Assembly (NCBI GenBank): GCA_022578965.1
Contig: MU400512.1
Location: 558,001 to 622,000 of the forward strand
Direction: 5' to 3'
Length of the DNA: 64,000 bases
Source of the DNA: Xylaria sp. FL1777
Lineage: Eukaryota > Ascomycota > Sordariomycetes > Xylariales > Xylariaceae
Shown: one piece after another, positions 59,099-64,000 of the stretch
Layout: each line of letters starts with the position of its first letter
Position numbering within the stretch: position 1 is the first letter of the stretch
Notes under the pieces: model-generated
Seen by the model: the letters and a program-made list of their open reading frames with translations, nothing else
The model's database searches: none
What the model was told of the DNA's origin: nothing
Translations under genes and position numbers: made by a program

Positions 59099-60952
59099 TG
59101 CCACGGAGTTCCTCAATAAAAGAGTATTTTAACAGTTAAAGACTAGGTATGAACTCCGGATTACATTGACATTATAGGCTGAGATGTTTTGGTAGAATAC
59201 TGTTATGTTTTGTCCAGTATAACTGATGCTTGTTCGGCATCGGGTTCCGACACGGGCTGTCTACTTCCTAAATAATTCCGCATGTGTCTGGCTCTATTGG
59301 TAGCAACTAGGACGACGATGGACAATTCTCTGCCTACTCAATATCCTTGCATTAGGGTGGAGAGAAGCCGTCATTGCCTGGTGTGGAGGGAAAGGGTGAG
59401 CGAGTCGTATTAGTTTTGATAAGGACAAAAAGGTCGGCAAGTTGTCTAAGGCTCTCTTGTCTGTATTATATGGCGAGAGAGGACAAACGAGTCAGCTCTA
59501 CCTGTGGCGCAGTACATCGTGTGTCAAATAGTGAATAGCTAAGGCATTTACGTAGTAGTATAGAGGAGAATATCTCATGTTGGAGGCACCAAATAACGGT
59601 AGTCGTTAGTGCTGCAGTAGTCTAGCTTGTGCTCAAATGGGGAGGACAATAGTGCCACTACGGAGATAATGTTAATAGGATCCAACCCTTTTGCAATTTA
59701 TGACTGGTCAATACTCCGAGCCAGCCGGTGTTTGATATGAGTTATGCGTAGTTAGTTGAAAACCGTTCAGAACGGTCTAGCTGGAGCATGTCCCCGGCAC
59801 AGCGCAGAATCGAACATCACCTTTCATTGCGACTCACCAGTTATTCTTCCCTTGCCGAAGGATCTGTATTACACCATAAACTATGCTTAGGCTTATGTCT
59901 AGTATGCGTACCTACACGTATGTTAATAATAATGATACGCTACTGCCAGCGGCGAACAGGGTTTAATTATACCAGCTTACCAACATACCACAACCTTGCT
60001 CTGCCAAGGGTAGCCTGCTTATGCCGTCCATGTCCACGTGCGGTAGAGTCTTGGCCTGTCCCAGGCATTTGGGACCTGATTGACACTGCAGCTTGCACCA
60101 ACAATACTAAAGTTCCTCGATGGAGGATTTCGTTGATCCGGTTTCAAAATTACAAGTAAATCCTTCGCTCCCCACGATTTACCTCTATAGTAGCCCTATG
60201 AGTATTAGGTAGCACACATCAATGGCATACTTATTGTGATCTCCAATGAAGTAGCACATGCGACTGTTGTAATCGTATTGGAGCTGTCATGATGGGGCTC
60301 TTTATTGGACCTTGGAGAGGAATTCAGCTGCAAGTCTAATAATGCGACTAGCTCGACCGTCATGGAGTCACCCCAAGAGGAATCCCGAGACAACAGACTA
60401 TGATGAAGCACTGCCTGTGGGCGAAAAAGGTCGGGAATAACGCGGCTGCCCGGTATGTGGGGGGCAAGAATAAGTTCCGATCCGATTATACTTAGGGTCT
60501 GAAAGAAGATAACAATACATAGAATTTCGGGGTAGAAGGACATATCTAGTACCACGTAGGGCCCTCGCTCTTATGTCGTAGCTATGCCTTAGTGAACGCA
60601 GCTTGCTTCTCTTCCGAGACTGTAGACAGCCGCTTTTTAAGGTTTATGTTATATGGGGGCTCTCCATAACAACCTTGAACTATTGCGTTAGGTAGGCAAC
60701 CAACTACTCCCGATCGTATCGATCTAGGCAATGGGGCAGATACGCACTAGATAAATCATGATTCATCGTTGTGATAGATTGAGGGCGAAATGGGATTTCC
60801 AATGACTCTTGATAAACGAACTTAGCCTGCTGCGGACCTTTGTCGGATTAATACTAATGGTTCATGTTAATTGTGAACATACATTATACAAGCGTGAGAT
60901 AAACTAACATTAGAATAAACAAGCTAATCTTTTGCTCTAAACCCTCGAAATA
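59099..60952. other. Gene-poor region
   Basis: About 1.85 kb. Frames at 59788-60159 (+) and 60205-60555 (-) are over 110 codons but have no recognisable motif, introns or start context. I see no supported gene. Confidence 0.45.
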
Positions 60953-61754
60953 TGACTACCGGGGGACCTGGGAAGGGAGACAAAGGTACGCAAATGTCAA
61001 GGAAACATATTGCTTAAACTAGGTCCCCTTTCCCGTTCAGCCAATGGGGTTGCTCACCGTTAATACAATTATAGTCTCTTGGAACTGGGGAGGTGGTGCT
61101 CCGGCTGGTACGGTTACTGAGACAAAAGATCAAGGCGAGATAGCGATCAAATCAAAGCGTGGCAACACGATTAAGAAGAATGCGTCGCCTGATAACCCAG
61201 CCGTACACATTGAACGATCTGGAAACGATGTGGTTAAGCGAGCTTCAGAGCTGAGTATAGAAAAGAAGGCTCCTAAAATGAAGAAGAAAGCAGACCATAA
61301 CGGGAGCAAAAGAGGTAGTAAACGCAAAGCCCAGAGTCAAGAGAGTTTGGAATCGGATGCCAACGATGACGAAAATGAGATTAAAGAGACCAGAGATTCA
61401 GAAGACTTCCATACGATAAATAGGCAGGGAAAGGAGGTCAAAGAGGGTGGTAAAGACGCTAACAAGAGGCAGAAGGTTCGCGAGGCGGGAGAGGTAAAGG
61501 GCGAGGGCGAGGCCGATGGTTCGGATACTTCCGTAGAAGAAGTTAAGGAGACGGACGAAATAAATGAGGATCACAAGCGGGTTCGTGCCAATAAGAAACA
61601 TGCCAATGCTAAGAAAGGCAGGGCTGGAGAGGGTGAGAAAGAGGGCAAGGCGTCTAGTCAATCCAAAACTCGGGCGAATAAGAGCCCACCAGGTCGAGAT
61701 AATGGGGACCACCAGGTGAGCACACGAACTCGGAGTCACGACAAAGCGCGATGA
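60953..61754 (+). CDS. HVA1-type TUDOR domain protein with long charged tail
   Basis: Exons 60953-60986 and 61075-61754 (88-bp intron, phase 1) give 237 residues. The join restores GPGKGDKVSWNWGGGAPAG, followed by GEIAIKSKRGNTIKKNASPDNPAVHIERSGNDVVKRASEL. This is the hypervirulence-associated (HVA1) TUDOR domain of about 60 residues, a small beta-barrel found in bacteria and fungi. The remaining 165 residues are disordered and highly charged, with alternating Lys/Arg and Glu/Asp stretches, suggesting a nuclear or nucleic-acid-associated role. The unspliced frame from 61044 also runs through the domain but would replace the conserved first strand. Confidence 0.8.
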
Positions 61755-62091
61755 GCTAGTCATGACAGTAGCTAGGGACATTCCCACATTGTATGTATAT
61801 TATAGCACCTCGCCTACGACGTGTATATTAGTCATTGCGTTGTTACATCCGCGGTTATTGTTCTCTGCATTGATATCACTGTCATCTTGGTATGATAATG
61901 ACCAATAACTGGACTTAGGGAATTATCATGTAGCAAAAAGGGTTGTGCTGTAATCTTGTAGGGTCCAAGTATCTCAAACCTCGAGCTTTAGCTAACCATC
62001 GCTCCCAATTGAATCAAATAGAGCTTCCAAGTGCTATATGTTTGTCGTAATAGCGGAAGACATGTAACTGGAGCATTTCTTCGTCTCTATT
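61755..62091. other. Intergenic region between convergent genes
   Basis: About 340 bp, AT-rich, expected to hold two 3' UTRs. Nothing else is seen. Confidence 0.5.
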
Positions 62092-63178
62092 TTACCTTCC
62101 CTTAAATACTGGTTTCCTCTTCTCCTTGAAAGCCTCGAGAGCTTCATCCCGATCCTCACTCTTTACCACTCGTTCGTACATGGCATTTTCAACCTCCTCT
62201 CGCGCCCAGCTCACGGCCTGTAAGCCGGCCCTTATAGCTATCGGGCCACCCTCGCATATCTCGCCCGCAAGCCTAACGGACTCGGACAGCGCTGCTCTTC
62301 GTGCCCTCGTGAGTATTCCTTCTTCGCCCTTTGATCCAGATCCCTGCTCCTGCTCCTCCTCCTCCGGTAGCACCTCGACAAGTCGGTCGGCGATGCCGAG
62401 GAAGTATGCCTCCGGCGCCGAAACCCGACGGCCGGTCAGCACGAGGTCTCTCGCGCGCGGGAGTCCGATCAGGGCAGGTAGCCGATACGTGCCACCTGCG
62501 CCTGGTATGATGCCAAGCCGAGTCTCGGGCAGACCAACGATGGCGGTCGAGGCCAGCACGCGGAAATGAGTGCACAAGGCCAGCTCTAAACCACCGCCGA
62601 GTGCTACCGACGAGATGGCGGATATGGTTGGGATCGGCAGGGAGGAGAGCGAGGAGAATGTGCCGCGGAGGTTGGCCAGGAATTGGGCGGTTCTAGGAGA
62701 CAGGAAGCATTAGCCAGCCAGTCAGCCAGCCAGACAGACAGACAGATAGTCTTATGAGGCATGCCATCCATCTAAACGGCATACAATGCACTCACTGCTC
62801 TTGTGTGAAGCCTCGTCTCTCTTTCAGGTCCGCGCCGGCGCAGAAACTCGCATCGACGGCGCTCGCCAGGATCAACGCCCTCGTCGGGCCCTTCTCGACC
62901 GCTCCGGGCACGTCCCCAGGGCCTGGCGGTATCGGCCTCTCATTGCCCTCCGGCGTGTACTGCAGATGGATGTCGTCGATCTCGGCTTGTAGCGAGTCGA
63001 GCAGAGCTGTGGAGATGGCGTTGCGCGCGGCCGGGCGGTTGAGCTCGAGCACACGGATATGACCCGAGTTTGGCGCTGGCAGGTTCACGACGTTGATTAA
63101 AGGGCCGGCATCGCTTGAATATGGCCGCACCAGGCGGAATGCTGGCGCAATTAATCGAAGCGTTGGTCGAAGTGGCAT
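62092..63178 (-). CDS. Mitochondrial enoyl-CoA hydratase family protein (methylglutaconyl-CoA hydratase-like)
   Basis: Exons 63178-62796 and 62692-62092 (phase 2) give 327 residues. The N-terminus MPLRPTLRLIAPAFRLVRPYSS is a mitochondrial presequence. Crotonase motifs: RNAISTALLDSLQAEID, ASFCAGADLKERRGFT (first oxyanion-hole residue), ISSVALGGGLELALCTHFRV (second), and LPETRLGIIPGAGGTYRLPALIG with the catalytic Glu. The AGADLKER form and the GIIPGAGGTYRLP loop are closest to AUH, the hydratase acting on 3-methylglutaconyl-CoA in leucine breakdown. An acidic insertion (EEEEQEQGSGSKGEE) near residue 240 is unusual. A more general enoyl-CoA hydratase role is possible. Confidence 0.88.
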
Positions 63179-64000
63179 GACGAAATAGTCTCACAATTGT
63201 AAGTTAAACGATGATGTTCATGTTCATGTATGATGGCTTGAGGTAGATACTGTGTACCTCGGGTGTTGTGGCAGCTCACGCTTCAAAGCGGCTATCCACG
63301 GGGCTGAGGAAACCTACCCTGTAGGCTGTATATAATATAATTCAGTAGGGTACTCGAGAGGGGACTAGACTGACTTTCAAGCTGGAAGGGATGAGTATTA
63401 CTGCGTAAGTTCTATGATCACTTCTCTATTATAAGATAATCAATGAATCCAGAGCAAATACTATTCTTCTCTTTAGTTAATTTTCTAGCGACAAAACGCT
63501 TTGCATTTCCGCAGTGCAGTAAGGGAGCCATAAAAAACCGAATGATAATGCCGACTACATCACTCTCTTCACGCTCTCTCGTCATGAAAAAAACCAAGTG
63601 TATGAGGAAGAAACATCATTTTCATAGGAACCAGCACTAATATGTAATTGCATTGCGCATAGCTATACGCATACCTATCCTAACTCAACATGGCTCACCT
63701 CGCTAGATGAGATAATATTATTTAGAGTTATCTACGTAGGTAGTTTGCTACGCATACGGATAATGGCGCTAGGTGAGGGTAAAAAGAGATGTTTACGGAA
63801 ACGTTGCTAACCCGTCTGCCCGCTAGTTTGACAAACGACAAGGGAGATACACCGGCGTGTCGACGTTCTCGAAACCCGGTGTCGTAGATAGTAATATGGC
63901 TATCTTTAGCTGATGCTCGCAGCGTATCACAGACACCCAGTGGTCATGAAGCCACTAGTGAACACAGCGCTGAGCCAAATCATCTGTGTGTTGAGAGACT
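63179..64000. other. Terminal intergenic region
   Basis: About 820 bp. The frame at 63443-63640 has no family features. The left part should contain the promoter of the crotonase gene. Nothing else is supported. Confidence 0.45.

Noticed and set aside
59788..60555. Two ORFs above 110 codons in the 59-61 kb gap
   Set aside because: No motif, no intron pattern and no clear start context; length alone is not enough.

Overview
The window is nuclear DNA of a filamentous ascomycete. Coding density is moderate, introns are short (about 50-160 bp) with GTAAGT/GTATGT-like donors and CTAAC/CTGAC branch sites, and the gene families (HET, SAT4 rhodopsin-like, AIM24, HVA1 TUDOR, PTR2) are typical of Pezizomycotina. 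Abundant short TACCTACC/AGGTAGGT runs between genes fit many Sordariomycetes (Xylariales would be my guess, not proven). I found no CRISPR array, rRNA or tRNA, and no secondary-metabolite core enzyme. All exon joins were worked out by hand from splice motifs, reading phase and remembered family conservation; no search was run.

Layout, left to right. 1-6 kb: the 3' end of vps41, a multi-exon transmembrane collagen-like gene with a cysteine-rich tail, and a PLP-dependent lyase. 6.4-8.7 kb: mitochondrial ribosomal protein mL49 divergent from eIF3e. 9.3-15 kb: a TetX-like FAD monooxygenase, a two-exon small protein built from a duplicated motif, an alpha/beta-hydrolase relic abutting it, and a secreted or vacuolar M28 aminopeptidase. 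15-32 kb is an accessory, gene-poor block: an orphan psq/CENP-B-like DNA-binding gene, a solo LTR with a perfect target-site duplication, a P-loop sulfotransferase-like gene broken by one stop codon, an unrecognised protein divergent from a HET-domain gene, a PTR2 peptide transporter, and a second LTR copy in inverted orientation about 12 kb from the first.

32-53 kb is mostly housekeeping: a MYND zinc-finger protein, the exosome nuclease rrp6, a small conserved membrane protein immediately upstream of gpi1 (GPI-anchor synthesis), a MOSC-reductase-ferredoxin fusion, a membrane-anchored amidohydrolase and AIM24. 55-64 kb carries an MFS monocarboxylate-type transporter, a SAT4-type seven-helix membrane protein, an HVA1-type TUDOR protein and a methylglutaconyl-CoA hydratase-like crotonase. 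These genes do not form an obvious pathway. The most unusual items are the collagen-like membrane protein, the orphan DNA-binding gene, the HET/unknown divergent pair, the self-contained MOSC electron-transfer fusion and the tight small-ORF/gpi1 arrangement.
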